Shown: one piece after another, positions 55,926-64,000 of the stretch
Position numbering within the stretch: the first letter of the stretch is position 1
How the letters are laid out: every line of letters starts with the position of its first letter
Source: VAZQ01 sp963739175
GTDB lineage: Bacteria > Pseudomonadota > Alphaproteobacteria > Rhizobiales > Xanthobacteraceae
Direction of reading: 5' to 3'
NCBI GenBank assembly: GCA_963739175.1
Contig: CAVTZH010000007.1
Coordinates: forward strand, 310,001-374,000
DNA: 64,000 bases
Program-made: the position numbers and the translations under genes
The notes under the pieces: model-generated
What the model was told of the DNA's origin: nothing
Database searches by the model: none
Seen by the model: only the letters and a program-made list of their open reading frames with translations

Positions 55926-57359
55926 ATGAACGAGACCTTCGTCGTTCGCGATCTCTACCCGGTGCTGCCGGAGCTCGTGCTGGCCGTGGGCGCGATGGCG
56001 CTGCTCATGCTCGGCGCCTTCCGCGAGCGCGCCGTCACCGCCGTCAACTGGCTCTCGATCCTGCTGCTGATCGCGGCCGGCGCCGTGATCGTCGCCCTGC
56101 CGGCGGAACGCCTGGAGGCCTTCGGCGGCAGCTTCGTGCTCGAGCCCTATGCCCGCTTCCTCAAGCTCCTGGTGCTCACCGGCTCCGCCACCGCGATCCT
56201 GATGTCGCTCGATTACCTGGAGCGGGAAAACCAGAACCGCTTCGAATACCCGATCCTGATCCTGCTCTCGACCGCCGGCATGCTGATGCTGATCTCGGCG
56301 GGCGACCTGATTGCGCTCTATCTCGGCCTCGAGCTGATGTCGCTCGCACTTTATGTCGTCGCGGCGATCAACCGGGATTCCGTGCGCTCGACCGAGGCGG
56401 GCTTGAAATATTTCGTGCTCGGCGCGCTGTCGTCGGGAATGCTGCTCTACGGCGCCTCGCTGGTCTACGGCTTCACCGGTACCGTGAGCTTCGTCGGCAT
56501 CGCCAAGGCGTCGACCAATGGCGGGGTCGGCCTGATCTTCGGGCTCGTCTTCCTGTTCGCCGGCTTCTGCTTCAAGGTCTCGGCGGTGCCATTCCACATG
56601 TGGACGCCCGACGTCTACGAAGGCGCGCCGACGCCGATCACGGCGTTCTTTGCGGCGGCGCCGAAGGTCGCCGGCATGGCGATGTTCATGCGGGTCGCCA
56701 TCGACGCGTTTCCCGACATCGTGCCGCAGTGGCAGCAGATCGTGGTGTTCGTCTCGATCGCCTCCATGGTGCTCGGCGCCTTTGCGGCGATCGGCCAGCG
56801 CAACATCAAGCGGCTGATGGCGTACTCCTCGATCGGCCACATGGGCTTCGCCCTGGTCGGGCTCGCCGCCGGCACGCCGGAAGGCATCCAGGGCGTGCTG
56901 GTCTACATGGCGATCTATGTCGCCATGACGCTCGGCACCTTCGCTTGCATCCTCTCGATGCGCCGCGACGGACAGATGGTCGAGGAGATCGGCGATCTCG
57001 CCGGCCTCGCGCGCACCAATCCGACCATGGCGTTCTTCCTGGCGATGCTGTTGTTCTCGCTTGCCGGCATTCCGCCGCTCGCCGGCTTCTTCGCGAAGTT
57101 CTACGTGTTCCTCGCCGCCATCAAGGCCGGCCTGTTCACGCTTGCCGTGATCGGCGTGCTCGCGAGTGTGGTGGGCGCCTACTACTACCTTGCCATCATC
57201 AAGATCATGTATTTCGACGAGCCGGCGAAGCCGTTCGAGCCGATGCCCTATCAGCTCAAGGTGGTGCTCGCGGTTTCGGGGCTGTTCAATCTCCTGTTCT
57301 TCGTCTATCCCGGCCCCTTGGTCGAGGCGGCGAACGCAGCCGCGAAATCGTTGTTCTGA
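55926..57359 (+). CDS. nuoN: NADH-quinone oxidoreductase subunit N
   Basis: 477 residues, about 14 membrane helices. Family motifs are LYLGLELMSLALYVVAAINR (helix-5 Glu), AGFCFKVSAVPFHMWTPDVY with EGAPTPITAF, and MAYSSIGHMGFALVGLAAGT. It is the last structural nuo gene and lies 5 bp before birA, which implies read-through transcription into the biotin ligase gene. Confidence 0.97.
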   Translation: MNETFVVRDLYPVLPELVLAVGAMALLMLGAFRERAVTAVNWLSILLLIAAGAVIVALPAERLEAFGGSFVLEPYARFLKLLVLTGSATAILMSLDYLERENQNRFEYPILILLSTAGMLMLISAGDLIALYLGLELMSLALYVVAAINRDSVRSTEAGLKYFVLGALSSGMLLYGASLVYGFTGTVSFVGIAKASTNGGVGLIFGLVFLFAGFCFKVSAVPFHMWTPDVYEGAPTPITAFFAAAPKVAGMAMFMRVAIDAFPDIVPQWQQIVVFVSIASMVLGAFAAIGQRNIKRLMAYSSIGHMGFALVGLAAGTPEGIQGVLVYMAIYVAMTLGTFACILSMRRDGQMVEEIGDLAGLARTNPTMAFFLAMLLFSLAGIPPLAGFFAKFYVFLAAIKAGLFTLAVIGVLASVVGAYYYLAIIKIMYFDEPAKPFEPMPYQLKVVLAVSGLFNLLFFVYPGPLVEAANAAAKSLF

Positions 57360-57364
57360 GCAAA

Positions 57365-58138
57365 ATGCAGCTCGATCCCAGGGCGTCAGCGGCGGGTGTG
57401 CGGCTCGTTGCGCACGAGGTGTTGGTGTCGACCAATGCCGAGGCGCTCGCGCTTGCCGGCCGTGGCGAGCAAGGACCGCTCTGGATTACCGCCGGCCATC
57501 AGACCGGCGGACGCGGACGGCGTGGCCGTACCTGGGTATCGGAGCGCGGCAATCTGTTTGCGTCGTTGCTGTTGACGGATACCGCGCCGCCGGAGCACTG
57601 GCCGGAACTTGCGTTCGTGGCCGCGCTCGCGATCCACGATGCCGTGGCCGAAACGGCGCCGGCGCTGCGGCCGCAGCTCTCCATCAAATGGCCGAACGAT
57701 CTCCTGCTCGACGGCCAGAAGTTCTCCGGCATCCTGATCGAAGGCGAGGGCGGTGTTGAAGGCGCCGGTGCGGTCGTCGTCGGCATCGGCGTCAATTGCG
57801 TCAGCCATCCCGCCGACACGGATTACCCGGCCACCGATCTTAAAGCGGCCGGCGCCGCGGTGATGGCGGAGGCGCTGTTCGCCGCCTTGTCGGCCAAGAT
57901 GCTCGGGCGGCTGGCGCAGTGGAACGATGGCGAGCATTTCTCGACCATCCGCGCCGACTGGCTGGCGCGCGCTGCCGGCCGGGGCGGGCAGATCCGCGTC
58001 CGCCTCGCCGAAGACCGCGAGCTGGTCGGGCGCTTTGACGATGTCGACGATGCCGGGCGGCTCGTGCTGTCACTGCCGGATGGCGGCCGCCAGTCGATCG
58101 CCGCCGGCGACGTCGTCGCGTTGCTGGGCCCGCGCTGA
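57365..58138 (+). CDS. birA: Biotin--[acetyl-CoA-carboxylase] ligase
   Basis: 257 residues. Catalytic-core motifs are TNAEALALA, then QTGGRGRRGRTWVSERGNLF (the GRGRxGxxW biotinyl-AMP loop), SIKWPNDLLLDGQKFSGILI and VVVGIGVNC. There is no N-terminal HTH, so it is a ligase without repressor function. The C-terminal SH3-like domain is present (GRFDDVDDAGRLVL). Its stop overlaps the RNase J start by one base. The birA position after nuoN is conserved in relatives. Confidence 0.95.
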   Translation: MQLDPRASAAGVRLVAHEVLVSTNAEALALAGRGEQGPLWITAGHQTGGRGRRGRTWVSERGNLFASLLLTDTAPPEHWPELAFVAALAIHDAVAETAPALRPQLSIKWPNDLLLDGQKFSGILIEGEGGVEGAGAVVVGIGVNCVSHPADTDYPATDLKAAGAAVMAEALFAALSAKMLGRLAQWNDGEHFSTIRADWLARAAGRGGQIRVRLAEDRELVGRFDDVDDAGRLVLSLPDGGRQSIAAGDVVALLGPR

Positions 58139-59808
58139 TGGCGGACCCCGGCGACGAGCTCGTGTTTGCGCCGCTCGGCGGCCTCGGCGAAATCGGCATG
58201 AATCTCGGTCTCTATGGCCTGGGCACCGAGCGCCGCCGGGAGTGGATCGCGGTCGATATCGGCGTCGCCTTTGCCGGCGAAGAGCTTCCCGGCGTCGATC
58301 TCATCATGCCGGACGTCCGTTTCCTCATCGAGGAGCGGCGCAATCTCCTCGGCATCATCCTGACGCACGCCCATGAAGATCATTTCGGCGCGCTCATCGA
58401 CCTGTGGCCGCGGCTGCGGGTGCCGGTCTATGCCACGCCGTTCACCGCCGCGCTGTTCGAAGCCAAACGCAAGGGCGAGCCCGGCGCCATCGACGTGCCG
58501 ATCACGCAGGTGCCGCTCGGCGGCCGCATCAAGCTCGGGCCGTTCGACATCGAATACGTATCGATGGCGCATTCGATCCCGGAGTCGAACGGGCTGATCA
58601 TCAAGACCCGGCATGGCACGATCCTGCATACCGGCGACTGGAAGATCGATCCGACCCCGGTGATCGGGCCGCCGACTGACGAGAAGCGGCTGCGCGCGCT
58701 CGGCGACGAGGGCTGCCTTGCGCTGCTCGGCGACTCCACCAATGCGGTGCGCGAGGGCCGTTCGCCGTCGGAATCCGACGTCGCCAAGGTCTTGGGCGAG
58801 CTGATCCGCAACGCCCCCGGCCGCGTCGGCGTCACCACCTTTGCGTCGAACGTCGCCCGCATCCGCGCGGTGGCGGAGGCGGCGGCGTCGTGCGGGCGCG
58901 AGGTGGTGCTGGTCGGCCGCGCCATGGAGCGGGTCGCCCAGGTCGCGCGCGAGACCGGCTACCTCGACGACATCAACGAGTTCCGCTCGCTCGACACCTA
59001 CGGCTACCTGCCGCCCGACAAGGTCGTGGCGCTCTGCACCGGCAGCCAGGGCGAGTCGCGCGCCGCGCTGGCACGCATCGCCGAGGACCAGCATCCGCTG
59101 GTGACGTTCTCCCGCGGCGACCGGGTGATCTTCTCCTCCCGCGCCATCCCCGGTAACGAGAAGGCGGTGATGCGGGTCATCAACGGCCTGGTGACCCAGG
59201 GTGTCGAGGTCATCACCGACCGCACGCATCTCGTCCACGTCTCCGGCCATCCGCGCCGGGCCGAGCTCGAGGAGATGATCTCCTGGGTGCGGCCGCAGAT
59301 TCTCATTCCCGTGCATGGCGAGCCGCTGCACATGGCCGAGCACGCGGGCCTCGCCCGCCGTGCCGGCGTCGGCAAGGTCCTGACCTGCCGCAACGGCGAC
59401 CTGGTGAAGCTCGCGCCCGATGGCCCCGCCATCATCGACGAGGTGCCGGCCGGCCGCCTCTACAAGGACGGCTCGCTCTTGGTCGACGCCGCCGAGCGGA
59501 CGGTGCCGGACCGCCGGCGGCTCGGCTTCGCCGGCATCGTCTCGGTGGCGCTGGCAATCACCGACCGCGGCGAGCTGGTCGGCGATCCCGACATCGAGAT
59601 CACCGGCATCCCGGACAAGGACGCCGACGGCCATCTCATCGCCGAGGCGGCGCTGGACGCCGTGATCGAGGCGCTGAACTCAATGCCGCGCGCGCGCCGG
59701 CGCGATCCGGACTCGGTCGCCGAAGCGGCCCGCCGCGCCGTGCGCGCCGCCGTCGGTTCGGCCTGGAGCAAGAAGCCGATGTGCCACGTGCACGTGCTGT
59801 TGGTGTAG
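58138..59808 (+). CDS. rnj: Ribonuclease J
   Basis: 556 residues. The metallo-beta-lactamase motif HAHEDH is at 77-82. Other beta-CASP features are HSIPESNGLIIKTRHGTILH, GDSTNAVREGRSPSE, CTGSQGESRAALARIA and HVSGHPRRAELEEMI. It has 5'-to-3' exonuclease and endonuclease activity in mRNA turnover and rRNA maturation; alphaproteobacteria commonly use it. It begins inside the birA stop and is followed 9 bp later by mce. Confidence 0.95.
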   Translation: MADPGDELVFAPLGGLGEIGMNLGLYGLGTERRREWIAVDIGVAFAGEELPGVDLIMPDVRFLIEERRNLLGIILTHAHEDHFGALIDLWPRLRVPVYATPFTAALFEAKRKGEPGAIDVPITQVPLGGRIKLGPFDIEYVSMAHSIPESNGLIIKTRHGTILHTGDWKIDPTPVIGPPTDEKRLRALGDEGCLALLGDSTNAVREGRSPSESDVAKVLGELIRNAPGRVGVTTFASNVARIRAVAEAAASCGREVVLVGRAMERVAQVARETGYLDDINEFRSLDTYGYLPPDKVVALCTGSQGESRAALARIAEDQHPLVTFSRGDRVIFSSRAIPGNEKAVMRVINGLVTQGVEVITDRTHLVHVSGHPRRAELEEMISWVRPQILIPVHGEPLHMAEHAGLARRAGVGKVLTCRNGDLVKLAPDGPAIIDEVPAGRLYKDGSLLVDAAERTVPDRRRLGFAGIVSVALAITDRGELVGDPDIEITGIPDKDADGHLIAEAALDAVIEALNSMPRARRRDPDSVAEAARRAVRAAVGSAWSKKPMCHVHVLLV

Positions 59809-59817
59809 GCTCGCACC

Positions 59818-60222
59818 ATGATCGGCAGGCTCAATCACGTTGCGATCGCCGTGCGCGACATCGCGAAGGCATCGGACGTCTACCGCACCGTGCTCGGCGC
59901 CGACGTGTCGGAGCCGGTGCCGCAGCCCGAGCATGGCGTGACCACGGTGTTCATCACCCTGCCCAACACCAAGATCGAGCTGATTTCACCGCTCGGCGAG
60001 AACTCGCCGATCGCGAAATTCCTCGAGCGCATGCCGGACGGCGGCATCCATCACGTCTGCTACGAGGTCGACGACATCATCGCGGCGCGCGACGCGTTGC
60101 GCAGCCAGGGCGCCCGCGTGCTGGGCGACGGCGAGCCGAAGATCGGCGCGCACGGCAAGCCGGTCTTGTTCCTGCACCCGAAGGATTTTTGCGGGACGCT
60201 GATCGAGATCGAGCAGGCGTAG
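59818..60222 (+). CDS. mce: Methylmalonyl-CoA epimerase
   Basis: 134 residues, the normal length. A VOC fold with metal ligands in GRLNHVAIAVRDI, KIELISPLGENSPIAKFLE, GGIHHVCYEVDDI and a C-terminal GTLIEIEQA. It interconverts the (R) and (S) forms of methylmalonyl-CoA in propionate metabolism. Position after RNase J is conserved in the order. Confidence 0.93.
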   Translation: MIGRLNHVAIAVRDIAKASDVYRTVLGADVSEPVPQPEHGVTTVFITLPNTKIELISPLGENSPIAKFLERMPDGGIHHVCYEVDDIIAARDALRSQGARVLGDGEPKIGAHGKPVLFLHPKDFCGTLIEIEQA

Positions 60223-60227
60223 GTGGC

Positions 60228-60359
60228 CGTGTCCCGGACGCGGTGCAGCACGTAGTGATGCACCGCTGATCCGGGACCCCGGTTACTTTTTGCTATCGAA
60301 GAAATCGGGGTCCCGGGTCTGCAACGCAACACTTCGTGCTGCGTTGCGCCCGGGACACG
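60228..60359. repeat. Extended palindromic repeat (Bradyrhizobium-like)
   Basis: CGTGTCCCGG at the left pairs with CCGGGACACG at the right. Internal hairpins are GCGGTGCA/TGCACCGC, CCGGGACCCCG/CGGGGTCCCGG and CGCAACAC-TTC-GTGCTGCG-like. It fills most of the 303-bp gap between mce and the convergent Cys/Tyr-rich gene; the remainder shows no gene. Confidence 0.88.
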
Positions 60360-60525
60360 AGCGCGTGCTCAAGAAAAAAGTGGCGGCTCGACGGGCGGAG
60401 CCGCGAGCCGCACACCTCAACGCCAATGTTGTTTATAGTGTCGACGGATTGGACGGGGGGTCGGGGATTTCAATCCGGCGCACAGCCACTGGGCGTCGAT
60501 CTCCTTGATGTCTGAGCGTGATCTC

Positions 60526-60993
60526 TTAGCGATAGTAACCGTGAGCGTGCCAATACCGCGCAGTCCGCACCGCCCAGTAGTATGGCGCGGCATAGGCCTG
60601 ATAGCAGCCACCGCAGCCGGTGGCATAGTAACGCGGATAGTAGTAGCGCGGCGCGACGTAGGCCGCCGCGACCGCCGGGGCACAGCCGCCGCAGGCCGTG
60701 TAGGCCGCCTGGTAGACGACCGGCTGCGCCGGCGCGCAGCCGCCGCAAGTGGTGGTGTAGTAGACCGGCACGTAGCGCACGCGATCGACGGTGCGGACCA
60801 CGGTACGGACAGGGGCCGGGCGATAGGCGCGCGGGGGAGCGACACGGACGCGCGGCTGGCGCACGACCGGAGCTTCATCGGCGACAGCCGGCGCCGTCGG
60901 CGCGAGGCTGAACGCAAGGCCGGCAACGAGCGCGGCCGCCAAAGAACGTGTCAGGTAACGCAGTGACATACGAGTGGCCAGACGGGTGGACAT
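60526..60993 (-). CDS. Secreted Cys/Tyr-rich protein with three CGGC motifs
   Basis: 155 residues. Signal peptide (LAAALVAGLAFSLAPTAPAVA). The mature part begins with a Pro/Arg/Val-rich stretch (VRVAPPRAYRPAPVRTVV) and then three repeats with TTCGGCAPAQPVVYQAAY, TACGGCAPAVAAAYVAP and TGCGGCYQAYAAPYY. The evenly spaced CGGC pairs and many tyrosines suggest metal binding or disulfide/oxidative cross-linking in the envelope. No family recognised. The ATG nine residues inside (60969) is an alternative start. It is oriented against its neighbours. Confidence 0.75.
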   Translation of the reverse strand: MSTRLATRMSLRYLTRSLAAALVAGLAFSLAPTAPAVADEAPVVRQPRVRVAPPRAYRPAPVRTVVRTVDRVRYVPVYYTTTCGGCAPAQPVVYQAAYTACGGCAPAVAAAYVAPRYYYPRYYATGCGGCYQAYAAPYYWAVRTARYWHAHGYYR

Positions 60994-61118
60994 GCCGCGG
61001 ACTCCTTGTTGAGCGTCCGCGTGTGTAACATCGCCGTCTCTCGCGGCATACGCGAAGAGAGATTTGTTCTGTTTTTTACCTTAATCCAACGACTTAAATT
61101 CACTTGGGTAACCTAAAT

Positions 61119-61388
61119 ATGTCACTCGCAACCGCCATCGCCATTTACTTCATCGTCTGGTGGGTGGTGCTTTTCATGGTGTTGCCGTGGGGCGTTCGCA
61201 GCCAGGAGGAAGGCGGTGACGTCGTCAGCGGCAGCGACCCGGGCGCGCCGGCCATCCCGCGGCTGTGGTGGAAGCTCGCCTGGACGACGGTGGTCTCAGC
61301 CGTGGTGTTCGCGCTCGGCGCCTTCCTCTACGTCAAACGGATTGTGACGCTCGATACCCTGATCGCGCTGTTCGGGATGCCGCGCTGA
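61119..61388 (+). CDS. DUF1467-type two-helix membrane protein
   Basis: 89 residues. MSLATAIAIYFIVWWVVLFM starts helix 1, followed by the conserved LPWGVRSQEE motif, a loop with GSDPGAPAIPRLWWK, and helix 2 (TVVSAVVFALGAFLYVKRI). This small alphaproteobacterial family is regularly found between mce and proS. Function unknown. Confidence 0.85.
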   Translation: MSLATAIAIYFIVWWVVLFMVLPWGVRSQEEGGDVVSGSDPGAPAIPRLWWKLAWTTVVSAVVFALGAFLYVKRIVTLDTLIALFGMPR

Positions 61389-61504
61389 GCTTGCCCTCTC
61401 GATGCGCGCGGCCATGCGGCGGTGGCGGCGCATCTCGTTCCACAGGTGATCGCGGCGATTGGAAAGCGGTAGAGCATTTCCCAGTTGAGTTGACTCGCTC
61501 TCTC

Positions 61505-61576
61505 CCGCTCGTCCCCGCGAAGGCGGGGACCCAGGCTAGGTCAAGACTGGATTCCCGCTTGCGCGGGAATGAGCGG
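61505..61576. repeat. Two-hairpin REP-like element (copy 2, inverted)
   Basis: GTCCCCGC-GAAG-GCGGGGAC then ATTCCCGC-TTGC-GCGGGAAT, bounded by CCGCTC and GAGCGG. This is the reverse orientation of the element at 29853-29929. Confidence 0.88.
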
Positions 61577-61610
61577 AGAGAGACCCGTTGCAGGTGGGAA
61601 CGGCGCTAGC

Positions 61611-61642
61611 CAAAAAAAATGAGCAGGGTTCAAGCCCTGCTC
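61611..61642 (-). terminator. Intrinsic terminator, oriented for minus-strand transcription
   Basis: Stem GAGCAGGG / CCCTGCTC (61621-61642) is followed, on the minus strand, by an eight-T run (the AAAAAAAA before it on the plus strand). No minus-strand coding gene lies upstream of it, so it may end an unannotated transcript from the 61650-62060 region. Confidence 0.5.
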
Positions 61643-61725
61643 GATGATTGAATGCCCATCATGTCCGCCGAATTCAACGCGGCGGCTGAGGCTTTACGCG
61701 CCTGGGGCTGGTGTCCTCCCGAGAC

Positions 61726-61777
61726 TTGGACCGTAAGATTTGGACCGTAAGATTTGGACCGTAAGATTTGGACCGTA
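61726..61777. repeat. 14-bp tandem repeat, 3.7 copies
   Basis: Exact consecutive copies of TTGGACCGTAAGAT start at 61726, 61740 and 61754, with a partial copy TTGGACCGTA at 61768. Non-coding, about 290 bp before proS. Confidence 0.92.
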
Positions 61778-62062
61778 TTCCTGATCGTGATTTCCGTCCG
61801 CGAACGGGTCCGTCGCCTTGACCCGCATGGCCGGGATGTCGCCCCTGCCTGATCCGACCCTACTCAATTGTCCCCAGGCTTGTCATCAGTCCAATGTGGG
61901 TTGCCGCATTTTCCTTGACTGTGGTTCCTTGACTTGTGGGGGCCGGCGGGACCGTCAAAACGGTCGCAAATCCGCCCCGAAATCGTTGAAAGGTCTTGTG
62001 TTTTATCGGCCGTTCCGGTTTCACTCGCGACCGATCCTTAACCATCCGATTCCGACCGAACC

Positions 62063-63382
62063 ATGCGCCTGTCCCGTTATTTCCTGCCCATCCTGCGTGA
62101 GACGCCGAAGGAAGCGGAGATCGTGTCCCACCGGCTGATGCTGCGCGCCGGCATGGTGCGGCAGGAGGCGGCGGGCATCTATGCCTGGCTGCCGCTCGGT
62201 TTTGCCGTGCTCAAGAAGATCGAGCAGATCGTGCGCGAGGAGCAAAATCGCGCCGGCGCGATCGAGCTGCTGATGCCGACGCTGCAACTTGCCGATCTGT
62301 GGCGCGAGACCGGACGCTACGATGCCTATGGTCCCGAGATGCTGCGCATCAAGGATCGGCATGAGCGCGAGCTGCTCTACGGGCCGACCAACGAGGACAT
62401 GATCACGGAAATCTTCCGTGCCTATGTCCGCTCGTACCGCGATCTGCCCAAGAACCTCTATCACATCCAATGGAAATTCCGCGACGAGCAGCGTCCGCGC
62501 TTCGGCGTGATGCGCGGCCGCGAATTCCTGATGAAGGACGCCTATTCATTCGACATCGACGAAGCGGCCGCGCGCGTCTCCTACAACAAGATGTTCGTCG
62601 CCTATCTGCGCACCTTCGCGCGCATGGGTCTGAAGGCGATCCCGATGCGCGCCGAGACCGGCCCGATCGGCGGCGATCTCTCCCATGAATTCATCATCCT
62701 GGCGGAGACCGGCGAATCCGGTGTGTTCTGCAACAAGGATGTGCTCGATCTACCGGTGCCCGGCGCGGACGTCGATTATAACGGCGACCTCGCGCCGATC
62801 ATCCGGCAGTGGACCACGCTCTATGCCGCGACCGAGGACGTGCACGACGCACAGCGCTTCGAGAGTGAGGTGCCGGCGGACAAGCGGCTGCACACCCGCG
62901 GCATCGAGGTGGGGCAGATCTTCTATTTCGGCACCAAATATTCGGTCCCGATGAAGGCGGTTGTCTCGGGTCCAGATGGCGTCGACCACCCGATCCACGG
63001 CGGGTCCTACGGGGTCGGCGTGTCGCGCCTGGTCGGCGCCATCATCGAGGCGTCGCACGACGACGCCGGGATCATCTGGCCGGAGACGGTCGCGCCGTTC
63101 AAGGTCGCGATCCTCAATCTCAAGCAGGGCGATGCCGCCACCGACGGCGCCAGCGAGCAGCTCTACCGGGCGCTGTCGGGCCAGGGCGTCGACGTGCTCT
63201 ATCACGATCTCGAGGAGCGGCCGGGCGCCAAATTCGCCACCGCCGATCTGATCGGCGTGCCCTGGCAGGTGCTGGTCGGGCCGCGCTCCCTGGCCGAGGG
63301 CAAGGTCGAGGTCAAGCGGCGCTCCGACGGATCACGGGAGCTGATGACCCCGGCCGACGCGATCGAGCGGCTGACGACGTAA
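62063..63382 (+). CDS. proS: Prolyl-tRNA synthetase (short alphaproteobacterial form)
   Basis: 439 residues, the compact type without the INS editing domain. Class II motifs: LMLRAGMVRQEAAGIYAWLP near motif 1; FRDEQRPRFGVMRGREFLMK as motif 2; and GGSYGVGVSRLVGAIIEA as motif 3. The C-terminal anticodon-binding domain includes VAPFKVAILNLKQG and VPWQVLVGPRSLAEGKVEV. It charges tRNA-Pro. lolC follows 85 bp downstream, the conserved order. Confidence 0.96.
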   Translation: MRLSRYFLPILRETPKEAEIVSHRLMLRAGMVRQEAAGIYAWLPLGFAVLKKIEQIVREEQNRAGAIELLMPTLQLADLWRETGRYDAYGPEMLRIKDRHERELLYGPTNEDMITEIFRAYVRSYRDLPKNLYHIQWKFRDEQRPRFGVMRGREFLMKDAYSFDIDEAAARVSYNKMFVAYLRTFARMGLKAIPMRAETGPIGGDLSHEFIILAETGESGVFCNKDVLDLPVPGADVDYNGDLAPIIRQWTTLYAATEDVHDAQRFESEVPADKRLHTRGIEVGQIFYFGTKYSVPMKAVVSGPDGVDHPIHGGSYGVGVSRLVGAIIEASHDDAGIIWPETVAPFKVAILNLKQGDAATDGASEQLYRALSGQGVDVLYHDLEERPGAKFATADLIGVPWQVLVGPRSLAEGKVEVKRRSDGSRELMTPADAIERLTT

Positions 63383-63467
63383 TCTGTGCGATTTGCACGC
63401 TTTCGCCGCATTGGGGATGGCGTGAATCAGCCAGAATCATGTGACAACGGGAAGCGGGAAAACAGTC

Positions 63468-64000
63468 ATGGCCGAACCGACCGGGACACGCGCTTTCTCC
63501 GCCTTTGAATGGATGCTGTCGCTGCGTTACCTCCGGGCGCGGCGCAAGGAAGGATTTATCTCCGTCATTGCCGGGTTTTCGTTCCTCGGGATCATGCTCG
63601 GGCGTGGCGACGCTGATCATCGTGATGGCGGTGATGAACGGCTTCCGCAAAGAGCTGCTCGACAAGATCCTCGGCCTCAACGGCCACTTCGTGGTCCAAT
63701 CGCCGCTGACTGATTGGAAGGAAGTCGCCGCGCGGATCGCGAAAGTGGATGGTGTCACACTGGTGGCGCCCGTGGTCGACGGGCAGGCGCTCGCATCCTC
63801 GCCATTCGGCTCGTCCGGCGTCCTGGTGCGTGGGATGCAGGGCGACGTTCTCGCTAGGCTCCCCTCGGTCGGCAATCGGATCCTCCATGGGACGCTCGAG
63901 GGATTCGACCAATCCGAAGGGGTCGCGATTGGAAAGCGGCTTGCCAACCATCTCTCTTTGCGCACCGGCGATAACATCGTCCTGATGCATCCGAAGGGCG
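63468..64000 (+). CDS. lolC: Lipoprotein-releasing system permease (LolC/E), one +1 frameshift, 3' truncated
   Basis: The visible part encodes MAEPTGTRAFSAFEWMLSLR, the first membrane helix (EGFISVIAGFSFLGIMLG), then after removal of one G near 63599 VATLIIVMAVMNGFRKELLD and KILGLNGHFVVQSPLTDW into the periplasmic domain (VRGMQGDVLARLP). LolCDE extracts lipoproteins from the inner membrane for transfer to LolA. The gene runs off the window; lolD is expected next. GAAGCGGGAA lies before the ATG. Confidence 0.9.

Larger units (their letters stand above)
61389..62062. other. 674-bp gap between DUF1467 gene and proS
   Basis: No gene was found. It holds a REP-like element (61505-61576), a minus-oriented intrinsic terminator (61611-61642), a 14-bp tandem repeat (61726-61777), and the proS leader, which includes GC-poor sequence near 61980-62060. 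Confidence 0.6.

Noticed and set aside
61726..61777. CRISPR-like array
   Set aside because: The 14-bp units are contiguous with no spacers, and no cas genes are nearby.

Overview
The window is GC-rich DNA from an alphaproteobacterium, most likely a Hyphomicrobiales member of the Bradyrhizobium/Rhodopseudomonas/Xanthobacteraceae type. The clues are the gene order glnA-glnB / nnrDE / tRNA-Leu / tig / clpP-clpX-lon / HU / tRNA-Val / tRNA-Asp / nuoA-N / birA / RNase J / mce / DUF1467 / proS / lolC, the hopanoid-type genes near the left end, the many orphan tripartite-tricarboxylate (Bug/TctC) binding proteins, and several Bradyrhizobium-like palindromic repeats. No rRNA, CRISPR array, transposase or phage gene was seen.

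Layout. 1-4.2 kb: end of a diguanylate cyclase, an ATP-grasp ligase, a DedA-type membrane protein, an HpnA-like epimerase, and a convergent HpnG-like nucleosidase. 4.3-9.2 kb: GlcG/HbpS-like and VOC proteins, an HWE/HisKA_2 histidine kinase, and glnB-glnA behind a possible sigma-54 promoter. 9.4-12.5 kb: NAD(P)HX repair enzyme, tRNA-Leu and trigger factor. 12.6-16.6 kb: accessory block (lectin-like protein, Bug protein, sigma factor with VOC protein, Sel1 protein). 16.8-22 kb: a free-standing ClpX-type zinc finger coupled to clpP, then clpX and lon. 22-32.1 kb: accessory block (Uma2, four Bug genes, hydrolase-LuxR regulator, methyltransferase, GST, NodU-type carbamoyltransferase). 32.1-41 kb: tRNA-Val, HU, tRNA-Asp, a double-glycine-leader peptide gene, a dual-REC regulator, two tandem CxxCH propeller proteins, a YVTN propeller and a BKACE enzyme. 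41.2-57.4 kb: the full nuoA-N operon for respiratory Complex I, with five extra genes: a GFA/CENP-V-like gene between nuoC and nuoD, a 4-TM protein between nuoF and nuoG, and three tandem 2-TM proteins between nuoH and nuoI. 57.4-64 kb: birA, rnj, mce, a Cys/Tyr-rich secreted protein, DUF1467, proS and the start of lolC.

How the genes work together. tig, clpP, clpX and lon form a protein folding and degradation group. glnB and glnA are the nitrogen-sensing and assimilation pair. The nuo genes encode a 14-subunit proton-pumping NADH dehydrogenase. The five extra membrane or metal-binding genes lie inside this operon and are the best candidates for undescribed Complex I partners.

Quality caveat. 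At least 12 genes, including essential ones (tig, nuoD, nuoF, nuoH, nuoL, lolC), are broken by single-base indels, and nearly all read as +1 insertions. This looks like uncorrected insertion-type sequence error rather than biology. I therefore annotate these genes as intact with a frameshift noted.
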